Below, in pieces: positions 52,683 to 60,295 of a DNA stretch of 64,000 nucleotides. The notes under the pieces are model-generated. The model was given only the letters and a program-made list of their open reading frames with translations, searched no databases and was not told the origin of the DNA. The position numbers were made by a program, and so were the translations under genes. The stretch's first letter is position 1. Every line of letters begins with the position of its first letter. This DNA is from Bradyrhizobium sp. BR13661 (GTDB lineage Bacteria; Pseudomonadota; Alphaproteobacteria; Rhizobiales; Xanthobacteraceae), in assembly GCF_029892425.1 (NCBI RefSeq), contig NZ_JARXWB010000013.1:168671-232670 (forward strand). Direction: 5' to 3'.

Positions 52683-54446
52683 CTAGAGGCCGAGGTCGCG
52701 CTTCCGACCAAAGCCCCATTCGATGCCACCGCCGTCCTTCACGACACCAGTGACGTGTTGGCCGAGCTTCTTTTCGAGTTCGCGCGACCAGGGCACGAGC
52801 TGGAAGCCGAGCCCACTATCGATCATGGCAAAGCGTCCCGAGGCGAGCGTCAGACGCTGGCGATATGTCCCCGCCACATGATCCCCGGAGTCAGACTTCA
52901 CGTAAGGGAGGCTGGTGTCGGCCGAGACTTTTGCGGCCACCTGGTCCAGTTCACGTTGGCGCAACGTGTTCAGGAGGTCGCGCTGCAAGATGATGCGTTG
53001 GCCTTGCCGCCGCGCCAGGCCCTCCTGGACCAGATGCTCGGTACGGGCTTCCATGGCGTCGCGGGTCTCGCGGCCAAATCCGCCCATGGCGAGCGGCATG
53101 GGGTCGCGTTCGACCAGCCTGTGGTCGAGCCAGGTCGCGCCCTTCGCGGCGACCTGCTCGGCAAGATCGAGATCGGAGCGGATCGCCAGCACCATTGTCG
53201 GTCGCGGATCGCCGGCTTGACCGAAACGCCGGACTTCGACGATGCCGCCGGCCGGCGGTGCATGGTCGAAAGCTTCGAGCCCTCGGAAGCGCACGTGGTG
53301 CGCTCGTCCGTCTGTTCCGTCGATCAGGGCATAGGCCTCGCCGGTCAATTCGTCATGCAATCCACGGTCGACCAGCCGTCCGATGATCTGGGACGACGGC
53401 TGTCCACCTTCGATAATGAAGTCGGCAACGCCGCGCGCCTCCCCACGCTCGGTAAAGGCGCGGTGCATGGTCTTGATGATGTCGCCGCGCATGCCAAGGT
53501 CGCGCAAGCTCCGCTCGGCCTCAAGGCCTACCATCCATTCCCCTGGCGCGGCGGATGCGGCAAGGCCCATCCTCTCAAGGTGCCGAAGGCGACCGACCAA
53601 CAGGCGCCGGATCTCGGGATCGGACTTGCCAGGATTCTCTGGGCGAAGATCGATAGCGCCGGTCTCATCGGCTGCCAGGCGGATCTCTCGATCGAGCCGT
53701 GTCCATCGTTCCGCCGTGACTTCCATCTCCAGCGCATTGCGGATCTCGTGCTCCGGTTTAGGTCCCAATTCGATGGCGACCAGTTCCTCGGCACGTGAGC
53801 GCAGGCCCTGGCTGATATAGTCGCGGGAGATCACGAGGTCCGCCCCTTCCTCATCGACACCCCGAACGAGAAGGTGGACGTGAGGGTTGTCGGTATTCCA
53901 ATGATCGACAGCCACCCAATCGAGCCGCGTGCCTAGATCGGCCTCCATCTGCTTGGCGAGATCGCGGGTGAAGGCCTTGAGGTCGGTCATGTCGCCGGCG
54001 TCCTCAGGCGAGACGATGAACCTGAAGTGATGCCGGTCGTCCTTGCACCGTTCCGCAAAAGCCGCGCTATCGGCGCGGTCGCTGTCGGCATCAAACATCT
54101 CGGCCCGCTCGCCGCTCCGTGTCACGCCGTCGCGTTTCAGATACGAGAGATGGGCCGTCAGCGGCGCTGAGCGGAAGGCTCGTCCTTTGTGACGAACCAC
54201 GCGCGCCTTCACAACAACGCGCCGCGTCGGGCTGAATAGCCGACTGCGGCTAAACGCGAGCCGGCCGCGGCCAAACGTCGAGCGCCCATAGGCCGCAGAG
54301 CGCCTGCCAGCCGCGGTCTGACCCGAGGCGTGTCCTGCCTTCTTCGCGGCACGTAGCACCTGGTTGATGAAGCTCTTCGGCTTCGGCGCGCGGGTGCTGC
54401 GGATGCGTCCAGGTCGAATACGCAGATCGCTGTCGCCCGCGGTCAT
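52683..54446 (-). CDS. rlxS: Relaxase of the RlxS/DUF3363 (VirD2-like) family
   Basis: DNA-nicking and strand-transfer protein of 587 aa. The N-terminal relaxase domain has the histidine motif DNPHVHLLVRG (about 168) and the preceding HHFRFIVSPEDAGD; candidate catalytic Tyr is in SAPLTAHLSYLKRDG. The C-terminal DUF3363 part runs from about 300 to 587. It would nick oriT and pilot the strand to TraG. The region just upstream is a 284-bp tandem duplication that may hold oriT. N-terminal 80 residues are basic. Confidence 0.88.
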   Translation of the reverse strand: MTAGDSDLRIRPGRIRSTRAPKPKSFINQVLRAAKKAGHASGQTAAGRRSAAYGRSTFGRGRLAFSRSRLFSPTRRVVVKARVVRHKGRAFRSAPLTAHLSYLKRDGVTRSGERAEMFDADSDRADSAAFAERCKDDRHHFRFIVSPEDAGDMTDLKAFTRDLAKQMEADLGTRLDWVAVDHWNTDNPHVHLLVRGVDEEGADLVISRDYISQGLRSRAEELVAIELGPKPEHEIRNALEMEVTAERWTRLDREIRLAADETGAIDLRPENPGKSDPEIRRLLVGRLRHLERMGLAASAAPGEWMVGLEAERSLRDLGMRGDIIKTMHRAFTERGEARGVADFIIEGGQPSSQIIGRLVDRGLHDELTGEAYALIDGTDGRAHHVRFRGLEAFDHAPPAGGIVEVRRFGQAGDPRPTMVLAIRSDLDLAEQVAAKGATWLDHRLVERDPMPLAMGGFGRETRDAMEARTEHLVQEGLARRQGQRIILQRDLLNTLRQRELDQVAAKVSADTSLPYVKSDSGDHVAGTYRQRLTLASGRFAMIDSGLGFQLVPWSRELEKKLGQHVTGVVKDGGGIEWGFGRKRDLGL

Positions 54447-55109
54447 GGCCGGGCCTCGAAAAGCGCAAAGATGCTTTCAGTGCCGAAAATGTTCTTGATC
54501 GCATTGCTCAAAATGCAGGGCGCGGCACGCGCCCCGACCGACCGGCACGGTAGAACCCAAGCCATGCCAATGGCTTGCGGTGCGACCGGCGACCCTCTTT
54601 TATCTCGCCGTCCTGCCGTCGTGGTCTCCCTGTCGCCGGTTCCTGAAAGAGCCACCTGGCAGCCAACGCGCGAAGCCCCCGCTGCTTCCGAGCGCTTGCG
54701 ATAGCGATCGTTACCCGAAGGGCCGAGACACCCGAAGGGTGGCTCGGTGAGGAGCGAAGCGACGAGTAGAGCGCGGGCCGAAGGCATCGCCCATACGCCG
54801 TCAGCTCGCGAACCCGCATACTTGGTCATTGCGATGCTCCCGAATCCGATCGAGGAACGAACACGCAAATTGGCCGAGGAACTATGTGCCCGTCCTGCCG
54901 TCGTGGTCTCCCAGCGGATCCCGAAAGAACCACCGCGACCTGGCAGTTGAATTGCGAAGCCCCCACTGCTTCCGAGCGCTTGCGATAGCGATCGTCACCC
55001 GAAGGGCCGAGACACCCGAAGGGTGGCTCGGTGAGGAGCGAAGCGACGAGTAGAGCGCGGGCCGAAGGCATCGCCCATACGCCATCGGCTTGTGAACCCG
55101 CACACTTGG
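54447..55109. other. Region between relaxase and lytic transglycosylase, candidate oriT area
   Basis: 660 bp without a gene. It holds the 284-bp tandem duplication listed below, with hairpins in each copy (CCGAGACACCC-GAA-GGGTGGCTCGG, near 54721-54750 and 55003-55035). oriT of ICEMlSym-type elements is expected next to rlxS. Confidence 0.5.
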
Positions 55110-55150
55110 TCATTGCGATACTCCCGAATCCGATCGAGGGACGAACACGC
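54605..55150. repeat. Tandem duplication, two copies with a period of about 284 bp
   Basis: Copy 1 (about 54605-54886) and copy 2 (about 54887-55150) share the string from GTCCTGCCGTCGTGG through AGCGCTTGCGATAGCGATCG to TCCGATCGAG.GAACGAACACGC. A few substitutions and small indels separate them (284 bp at the AGCGCTTGCG block, 282 bp at the left end). The right copy enters the 3' end of the transglycosylase gene. Confidence 0.8.
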
Positions 55151-56018
55151 CAATTGGTCGGGGGACCATGTGCGAAACATCGGGCGCCGAGATTGCAGTT
55201 GTGACACCGTTGGACGGCACGAGCGCCGGCAACCGATCGCGCGTTTTCATGAGATCGGATCGCCCGACGAATAGCGTCGCAGCTGCTATTGACTGTCCGC
55301 TGGACGTCCACCTCGGCGGCAGGTCAATGGCAAGCAGATTTGCAAGCTTTGCGACGTATCCTCGCGTCTCTTCTGGCAAAGAGCCGTCAGCGAGATGCCC
55401 TTCATAGCGAGCTGGTCCCGCGTTGTACGCGGCAAACACGCCAGGCGAACCATACCGATCGAGCAGTTCGCGCAAGTAAGCGGTGCCCGCTAGAATGTTG
55501 TCGTGCGGGTCATAGGGGTCGTTCCCGAGATTGTAACGCTCGCGATGTTCCGCCCAAGTCGCCGGCATGATCTGCATCAGGCCTATTGCGCCTTTTGGCG
55601 ATCTGGCGTGCACGTCACCAGCACTTTCGATGCTGATGACCGAACCGATCCAGTTTACCGGAATTGCAAAACGCTTCGAGGCTTCGTCGACGAACGCTGC
55701 AAACGGGTTGCGTGCCTGAGCAACCGCCGGAGCTGACGCCGATCCACTCCGGGCTAGAGCAGCACTGTTCGACGCAGCGAAAATAAGCAGCAGCGACACG
55801 ACAACCGAAACACGCACGCCCGATCGAGCCAGGCATGCCGTCGTGCTCGCGCCCGTCCAGGGTAAAACCGCTTCGCGCCGGTCCTGCGGTCGCCCCGGAC
55901 TGCTGCGACGCGCGTCGGCCCTGCAAGCGTTGGTCGGGACGGAGGAATGGCCCCGCGATCGATCGAACAGAGGAATGGCGGGGTAAGAATATGGAACACG
56001 CACGATCACTCCTCCCAT
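55110..56018 (-). CDS. Lytic transglycosylase (SLT family), transfer-associated
   Basis: Periplasmic muramidase-like enzyme of 302 aa from the ATG at 56018. After a 60-residue leader, a hydrophobic segment VSVVVSLLLIFAASNSAALA acts as signal or anchor. The catalytic Glu is in SVISIESAGDVHARSPKGA, then GLMQIMPATW and AAYNAGPARYEG. It would open the wall for the T4SS. The C-terminal residues (about 280-302) read through the start of the tandem duplication, so the original C-terminus may have been replaced. The start region overlaps the end of traF by 13 bases. Confidence 0.85.
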   Translation of the reverse strand: MGGVIVRVPYSYPAIPLFDRSRGHSSVPTNACRADARRSSPGRPQDRREAVLPWTGASTTACLARSGVRVSVVVSLLLIFAASNSAALARSGSASAPAVAQARNPFAAFVDEASKRFAIPVNWIGSVISIESAGDVHARSPKGAIGLMQIMPATWAEHRERYNLGNDPYDPHDNILAGTAYLRELLDRYGSPGVFAAYNAGPARYEGHLADGSLPEETRGYVAKLANLLAIDLPPRWTSSGQSIAAATLFVGRSDLMKTRDRLPALVPSNGVTTAISAPDVSHMVPRPIGVFVPRSDSGVSQ

Positions 56019-56518
56019 GTCCACACGGGCAGCGCACAGCCGATCACCGCCGACGCAGGCAAGAATCCAAAATATCGGCCATCCAGGGAGTCGTCGGACT
56101 GCCAGTTCATCAGAAACAGCTCGCCGTCGCCAACGACGCGGCAGCCCTGCCATTTCGGCAGCGGCCGGCCGCGTCCGTCGCGGTCGCGTGCCTCGCCCAT
56201 TGCAATGTCGTCGACCGAAACTGTGAGCCCGCTCCTGCAGACCGTCTGCCCCGGCAGCGCCAGGATCCGCTTGAGCATGGGGACGCCAAGGGGCAAATAG
56301 CCGTTAAAGTCGAGGAAGGTCGCGAGCGGTTCCGGCGGCTGCACGGCGACCAATTCAGTGACTTGGAATTGGTCGGCCGGTCGAAGACGGTAGAGACCGA
56401 TCGGCACGCTCGCGGATGCGTTCCAGATGTAAAGCGGAAGCGGCTCCAGGACGATTGTCGCGATGAGCGCGGCAGCGACCCCAAACGTCACGACCAGCAT
56501 CATTACGCGGCCCGTCAT
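56006..56518 (-). CDS. traF: Conjugal transfer signal peptidase TraF (S26)
   Basis: Membrane-bound S26 peptidase of 170 aa that processes the pilin. It has an N-terminal membrane segment (about 6-27), the catalytic Ser in NASASVPIGLYRL and the catalytic Lys in PMLKRILALPG. The ATG at 56518 overlaps the stop of DUF2840 by four bases (ATGA); a longer frame lies inside that gene. Confidence 0.92.
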   Translation of the reverse strand: MTGRVMMLVVTFGVAAALIATIVLEPLPLYIWNASASVPIGLYRLRPADQFQVTELVAVQPPEPLATFLDFNGYLPLGVPMLKRILALPGQTVCRSGLTVSVDDIAMGEARDRDGRGRPLPKWQGCRVVGDGELFLMNWQSDDSLDGRYFGFLPASAVIGCALPVWTWEE

Positions 56519-56979
56519 CGCATCACCGTTTGTCGGTGAAGCCATGCCTGGTGGCGCGCTTTCGTATACGGGCGCGGGTTTTCGTTGACGGACAGGCGGT
56601 TATGAACGTGATGCCAGTGATCAGGTGCGACATCAGCGGGATCGATGCCGAGCGCCTCAACGGCATCGATCATCTGCAGCACGCGTTCGACCTTCGGCCA
56701 GCCGGTCAGACGCAGCAGAATCTCACCGCCGGGTGTCACATAAGGAACGGTTGAGCAGCGCTGTCCCGCTGCGACCGCACGCAAGATGTCGATGCGCGAA
56801 ATGACCGTGCCGAAGTCGTTGGAAGTCCAACGGACGAACGCAAAGATGCTTCCGGGCGCAAATGACAGGACGCGCCGGTGACGATCAATCTTCCGTTCTT
56901 CGACAATGCGCCCGAACCGAATGCGGTTTTCGATGCGCTTCTCGAGCCACAGCACTTCCACTTCTGTGAGATCGCTCAT
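56515..56979 (-). CDS. DUF2840 family protein
   Basis: 154-aa soluble protein of the DUF2840 family, known from this position (before traF) in Rhizobiales conjugative elements. Features: EVEVLWLEKRIENRIRFGR, and the basic tail KARHQAWLHRQ. No catalytic motif is visible. It overlaps traF, so they are translated together. A transfer or maintenance role is inferred from position only. Confidence 0.85.
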   Translation of the reverse strand: MSDLTEVEVLWLEKRIENRIRFGRIVEERKIDRHRRVLSFAPGSIFAFVRWTSNDFGTVISRIDILRAVAAGQRCSTVPYVTPGGEILLRLTGWPKVERVLQMIDAVEALGIDPADVAPDHWHHVHNRLSVNENPRPYTKARHQAWLHRQTVMR

Positions 56980-57120
56980 GCGGCGGCTCCCCGACGCTGG
57001 AGCCGGCAGGCGTGAGCTTGGGGCGCGGTGGAGAGTATGTATGGCCTGCAAAGGCAAGCCAGACTGACGGACCGCCCTTGCCGGGCGCCGCCAACGCGGC
57101 TGCCGGCCTGGTCCGTTAGA

Positions 57121-57139
57121 AGAAATCCGAAGGATTTCT
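57121..57139. repeat. Inverted repeat beside the iterons
   Basis: AGAAATCC-GAA-GGATTTCT, an 8-bp perfect stem with a 3-nt loop next to an A/T-rich stretch. It may be part of a replication origin or a terminator without a T-run. Confidence 0.45.
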
Positions 57140-57199
57140 GGTTAGTAAAGTTAGAGCGGCCGGAAAGCGCAGAGAAACAAGCTCTTAAGTCCGATTCCG

Positions 57200-57263
57200 G
57201 TCCCCGATAGCACGAGGATCGGGTCCCCGATAGCACGAGGGTTGCGGTCCCCGATAGCACGAG
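57200..57263. repeat. Three 17-bp iterons
   Basis: GTCCCCGATAGCACGAG at 57200-57216, 57223-57239 and 57247-57263, identical and in direct orientation with periods of 23 and 24 bp. They begin 6 bp after the repA stop. Direct repeats on a helical-turn-like spacing beside a Rep gene are typical of Rep-binding iterons. Confidence 0.8.
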
Positions 57264-57268
57264 CTGAT

Positions 57269-58150
57269 TCACAGGTTGTCCTCCGGATTTGGAATGAGAC
57301 CGCGCCGGCGCAGGCGTGCCGTTAAGGGAGCAACAGGCGCAGGCGCGAAGTTCAGTCGCTCGATGCCGTTCCGATCGTGCGTGAGCACGAGCTGATAGCC
57401 GGGCAATGTCTGGCGCTGGACGATCTGGCGAAGGTCGTAAGCAAAGTGCTTGAGCGGCGAGAGGATGCCGGACTTGGCATGGAGGTGCACAAGGTCAAAG
57501 CTCCAGCCGCCATCCTGGCGTCCACCGTGCTTGCGCACGAGCCGGTAGAGCCACCGCTCAAGCCCGCCCGTCAGCTCGAAATATGCGCGATCAATCGTCA
57601 GCACGAGCGCATCGTCAATGACGCCGGCATAGAACCAATCCGGCAGGATCAACTCGATCCCAAACGGGCGACCGTTTGCATCGGCTGTCTCCTTCCACTC
57701 GTTGATCCAGGAGAAGCGATGTCGTCGTCGTTCTGCCGGCTGGCGGATCGACGTCAGCACGCTCGTCGACTGAAGTCTGTCGAGACCCGCCTTCAGCCGG
57801 TCGTAGTCACGTGCGCTGGTGCCGCGGCCGACGAACGTCAAAATCTCGTAAGGCGTTGCAGCCATCAAACGCGAAGTCTTCAGACCTGCGTCACGGGCTT
57901 CGACGATCTGGGACGCGGCCCAGATCAGAACGTCTGCATCCCAGATGGTCGCCATGCCGTGTTCCGGCACGGCTTCGACACGAATTGCGACCGCACCGGC
58001 ACGGAAATCGATCGGCACGACACGTTTCGTCTTGGCGAGCGAAAAGAAGGGATAGGCCATGAGATCCTGCGCGTCGCGGGGTGCAAGATCCCCGGGCAAA
58101 GCGCGAAAGAGTTCAAGCTGGTCGCGCTCGGAATGGTGTTTGCGCCGCAT
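57269..58150 (-). CDS. Replication initiator protein A (RepA-like)
   Basis: 293-aa initiator-like protein. Typical parts are MRRKHHSERDQLELF, AQDLMAYPFFSLAKTKR, and a helix-turn-helix/winged region WLYRLVRKHGGRQDGG near 190-230. Such Rep proteins in ICEs allow replication after excision, which stabilises the element. The start is taken at 58150 (family start); an ATG at 58195 lies within the preceding gene. Iterons follow its stop at once. Confidence 0.88.
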   Translation of the reverse strand: MRRKHHSERDQLELFRALPGDLAPRDAQDLMAYPFFSLAKTKRVVPIDFRAGAVAIRVEAVPEHGMATIWDADVLIWAASQIVEARDAGLKTSRLMAATPYEILTFVGRGTSARDYDRLKAGLDRLQSTSVLTSIRQPAERRRHRFSWINEWKETADANGRPFGIELILPDWFYAGVIDDALVLTIDRAYFELTGGLERWLYRLVRKHGGRQDGGWSFDLVHLHAKSGILSPLKHFAYDLRQIVQRQTLPGYQLVLTHDRNGIERLNFAPAPVAPLTARLRRRGLIPNPEDNL

Positions 58151-58172
58151 GGTGGTTGTTCTTAAGCGGCGA

Positions 58173-58454
58173 TCAGCGACGTTCTTGGCCTGCATACGGG
58201 CGCAGAACCGGGTGCTTTTTAGCCGGCAGTACGGTCCCCTTCCCGGGGTCGGAGGTCGACGTCTTCGCGCCGCGGTCGGCCCACGCTTTCAGGTCATCGA
58301 CGGCGTAGACAACACGTCCGCCAATCTTCCGATACGTCGGTCCAGTACCGTACGTGCGGTGCTTCTCGAGCGTGCGGCCGGACAGGCCAAGATAGCGCGC
58401 GGCCTCCGGTGTACGCAGGAATCGCGGGGGAAGACCGGCCATCGGATCGGGCAT
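58173..58454 (-). CDS. rdfS: RdfS-like excisionase (recombination directionality factor)
   Basis: 93-aa helix-turn-helix protein. It has RFLRTPEAARYLGLSGRTLE with a MerR/AlpA-type fold and GGRVVYAVDDLKAWAD. In ICEMlSym-type elements the RdfS protein of this size and type drives IntS to excise the element and is switched on by FseA. The gene order repA/rdfS/fseA matches. The ATG at 58454 is preceded by GGAG; direct repeats that may bind FseA lie upstream. Confidence 0.78.
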   Translation of the reverse strand: MPDPMAGLPPRFLRTPEAARYLGLSGRTLEKHRTYGTGPTYRKIGGRVVYAVDDLKAWADRGAKTSTSDPGKGTVLPAKKHPVLRPYAGQERR

Positions 58455-58531
58455 TTGAGAACTCCAGGAGGACAGCGCACTACGCTTGGCTAGGCCGGCG
58501 TGTGTGCGGTCATCATGGAGGAGCGCGATAT

Positions 58532-58559
58532 CGGAGGGGGATGCTGAATACGGAGGGGG
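58532..58559. promoter_or_regulatory. Direct repeat in the rdfS promoter region
   Basis: CGGAGGGGG twice, at 58532-58540 and 58551-58559, 19 bp apart, in the 133-bp gap between the DUF2285 stop and rdfS. It is a candidate FseA binding site; this is a guess from position. Confidence 0.35.
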
Positions 58560-58587
58560 CGATTTTCGGCACCCCTTGGGGACTGCG

Positions 58588-59028
58588 CTACTCGTCCCTG
58601 CGCCCAGGCCGCAGAAGTTTGCGGTAACCACCGCGCATCAACGCGAGGCCGCCTTGCACCAGGCGGACCGTTCGATTGCGCAGATCATGCGTCTTCCACG
58701 CACGATCGGGGATTCGCTTTTTGCCGAACAGCGCTTCGGCGACAACGCGATAACTGCCGCCGGCGCTATGCGCATCGAGCGCGCGGATCGCGGCGCTCAG
58801 ACGTTCGCGCCGCTGCTTAGATAATTGATGAAATGCCGGACCTGGCACGCGTCCATTCATCGCGCGCCACAGCCGTCGTGCTGCATACGCACGCGCGTCG
58901 AAATCGCCGTCAAACGGCAGTTCGGCTGCGTATGGCGCGCCGAGCGCCGGCGGCTCTTTGGACCAGACACGGTGATCTACCGCACCGATGCGCAGCACGG
59001 CATGCCAGCCGTCGACAGCGCGGCGCAC
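58588..59028 (-). CDS. fseA: DUF2285 half of an FseA-type activator
   Basis: DUF2285 domain protein; 146 aa from the first in-frame GTG at 59028, ending LLRPGRRDE. Coding-like residues continue upstream of the GTG (AHDPQRSFDQQ, FWAPEVLPAVV, SVKVAWAADRSS) to the stop of the DUF6499 gene with no stop codon, and no good start codon is present. In ICEMlSymR7A the two proteins (Msi172 and Msi171) are fused by +1 programmed frameshifting into FseA, the activator of rdfS. The same offset (+1) holds here. The full fused frame would run from 59359 to 58588. Confidence 0.82.
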   Translation of the reverse strand: MRRAVDGWHAVLRIGAVDHRVWSKEPPALGAPYAAELPFDGDFDARAYAARRLWRAMNGRVPGPAFHQLSKQRRERLSAAIRALDAHSAGGSYRVVAEALFGKKRIPDRAWKTHDLRNRTVRLVQGGLALMRGGYRKLLRPGRRDE

Positions 59029-59164
59029 CTGACCTGTTGCAAGGTCAAGCAGCGGCTGAGACGCTGAACTGCGATCGGCGGCCCAGGCAACCTTGACCGA
59101 AACGACCGCCGGTAGAACCTCGGGAGCCCAAAAAATCGTCTGCTGGTCGAAGGACCTCTGTGGG

Positions 59165-59185
59165 TCATGGGCGAAAGCAGATGCC
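59165..59185 (-). other. Probable +1 frameshift site joining the two FseA halves
   Basis: The DUF6499 frame ends TGC-TTT-CGC-CCA-TGA. Moving forward by one base gives TTC-GCC-CAT-GAC and leads into the DUF2285 frame. The exact slip codon cannot be told by eye. Confidence 0.65.
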
Positions 59186-59359
59186 CCATTTCCTCCTGAA
59201 TTCGTCAGTCACTTCGCCGTTCGGACTGTTGGCGATCATCACCTCGTACTCACGCCGATAGTCGGCGTTACGGCGGAGACATTCCCAGGCGATGTCGGTG
59301 ATTTCGGCGTCTTGTAGGCTCTTGTAGGATTCTGGCGACCGCCAGTCGAATTCAGGCAT
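59165..59359 (-). CDS. fseA: DUF6499 half of an FseA-type activator (Msi172-like)
   Basis: 64-aa protein from the ATG at 59359: PEFDWRSPESYKSLQDAEIT, ECLRRNADYRREYE, EFRRKWGICFRP then stop. It is the N-terminal part of the split FseA system. Its promoter region holds a 14-bp palindrome (59443-59456) that may be the TraR box. The stop lies in a +1 shift window, see the entry for the frameshift. Confidence 0.85.
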   Translation of the reverse strand: MPEFDWRSPESYKSLQDAEITDIAWECLRRNADYRREYEVMIANSPNGEVTDEFRRKWGICFRP

Positions 59360-59420
59360 TGCTTCCGCCCCATTGCACGCTGCTAACAACGATTGCGCCG
59401 CAATAGGTATGAACGAGGCG

Positions 59421-59429
59421 GTTGTAGGA
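59421..59429 (-). promoter_or_regulatory. Shared CCTACAAC motif before the fseA-like gene
   Basis: On the minus strand TCCTACAAC, 61 bp upstream of the ATG, oriented as in traR and traI. Its centre is 26 bp from the centre of the 59443-59456 palindrome. Confidence 0.4.
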
Positions 59430-59442
59430 AGCCCCTAGTTTG

Positions 59443-59456
59443 GCACCACGTGGTGC
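59443..59456. promoter_or_regulatory. Candidate TraR box before the fseA-like gene
   Basis: Perfect 14-bp palindrome GCACCACGTGGTGC, 83 bp upstream of the DUF6499 ATG and about 26 bp from a TACAAC -10-like hexamer. In ICEMlSym elements TraR activates this operon. Confidence 0.5.
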
Positions 59457-59524
59457 ACTGGAATGACCACCGATCAGCAAAAGAAAATAGTTCTGCCTGC
59501 AAGTCGCCAGCCGGTAGTCTTGTT

Positions 59525-59797
59525 CTATTTCGAGCCGGTGCCTCGTAAGAGGCGCCCTTGCTCCGTCACCCATTTGGCGCGTGTAAGATGACTCTGATAT
59601 GCGCTTCGCGCACGGTCCGGCTCCCGCACCGGATCGATATGCAGCACGATTCGAGCGACTTCCATCCAGTCAGCCCCTTCGCTTTCGGCCTGCAGAAGGC
59701 GCGTGTAGGTCACCACATGCCGCTCATCGTAGGCAGTGAGAATTTGATCTGCAGGCGCAGCATCGGCGACGTCTGGGTCGAGCGGCGGCTTCCTCAT
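59525..59797 (-). CDS. qseM: QseM-like DUF2285 antiactivator
   Basis: 90-aa single-domain DUF2285 protein (ILTAYDERHVVTYTRLLQAE, HLTRAKWVTEQGRLLRG). In ICEMlSym-type systems QseM binds both TraR and FseA and stops excision and transfer in most cells. It is divergent from the XRE gene at 59944, with 146 bp between, the same layout as qseM-qseC. Next on its downstream side are the two FseA halves. Confidence 0.8.
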   Translation of the reverse strand: MRKPPLDPDVADAAPADQILTAYDERHVVTYTRLLQAESEGADWMEVARIVLHIDPVREPDRARSAYQSHLTRAKWVTEQGRLLRGTGSK

Positions 59798-59815
59798 AAG
59801 ACTCCACGCCTTAGA

Positions 59816-59830
59816 TTAGACAATTTCTAA
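59816..59830. promoter_or_regulatory. Candidate QseC operator
   Basis: TTAGA-CAATT-TCTAA, a perfect inverted repeat 19 bp upstream of the qseM ATG and inside the divergent region. AATACTC also occurs twice (59899-59905 and 59914-59920, 15 bp apart) nearer to qseC. Either could bind QseC. Confidence 0.45.
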
Positions 59831-59943
59831 CACGCGGGCCGGAAGGAGCAGAAGCGTTAAAACTGTCGCAGGAGCCGTCCGGAGGGTGTTTTGTCGAGAA
59901 TACTCCGTGGTGAAATACTCTTCAAGGACATGCCCTCTCGCGT

Positions 59944-60192
59944 ATGGATATACGCGAGATACTTGCAATCAATTTGCGGAAGCTCCGGCAGGCCCGTGGT
60001 TTGTCACAGGAGGAATTGGCTCATCGTGCTGAAATTGACCGCACTTATATCAGCGCACTCGAGCGAAGCGTTTATGCGGCGGGTATCGACGTTGTCGATC
60101 GGCTCGCGCGCAGCCTGGGTGTCGAGGCCGCCGACCTGCTCACTCGCCCGCCCACAAGCGCCAAGAAGAAGACTCGGGGACAGGCCGAGTGA
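59944..60192 (+). CDS. qseC: QseC-like XRE family repressor
   Basis: 82-aa helix-turn-helix protein (NLRKLRQARGLSQEELAHRA, DRTYISALERSVYAAGID). Divergent to the QseM-like gene. In the ICEMlSym system QseC controls the qseM/qseC region. No Shine-Dalgarno sequence is at a normal distance before the ATG at 59944 (AAGGA is about 14 bases away), so the gene may have a leaderless transcript or a weak start. The C-terminal tail is basic (SAKKKTRGQ). Confidence 0.82.
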   Translation: MDIREILAINLRKLRQARGLSQEELAHRAEIDRTYISALERSVYAAGIDVVDRLARSLGVEAADLLTRPPTSAKKKTRGQAE

Positions 60193-60253
60193 TTGATGTC
60201 GGGCCGCTCGATCCGGCGGCCGGTTTGCGCTCACTGATGCCTGGAAGGATGAG

Positions 60254-60283
60254 AAGCCCCGCCCGGCGGACCGGACGGGGCTT
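60254..60283. terminator. Hairpin between qseC and DUF736 (convergent)
   Basis: AAGCCCCG-C-CCGG / CCGG-A-CGGGGCTT with a 4-nt loop, 12 paired bases and one mismatch. It lies between two convergent genes and could end both transcripts; no long T-run. Confidence 0.45.
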
Positions 60284-60295
60284 GATGGAGTGGGC

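Larger units (their letters stand above)
56980..57268. other. Intergenic region after repA with iterons and an AT-rich hairpin
   Basis: 290 bp. Includes three iterons (57200-57263) and, at 57121-57139, an inverted repeat AGAAATCC-GAA-GGATTTCT in AT-richer sequence. This arrangement is like a plasmid origin. No gene is seen; the frames that cross it translate the repeats. Confidence 0.6.

Noticed and set aside
57200..57263. Regularly spaced repeats that could be read as a small CRISPR array
   Set aside because: The repeats are 17 bp with spacers of only 6-7 bp, lie beside a Rep gene and have no cas genes near; they fit iterons.
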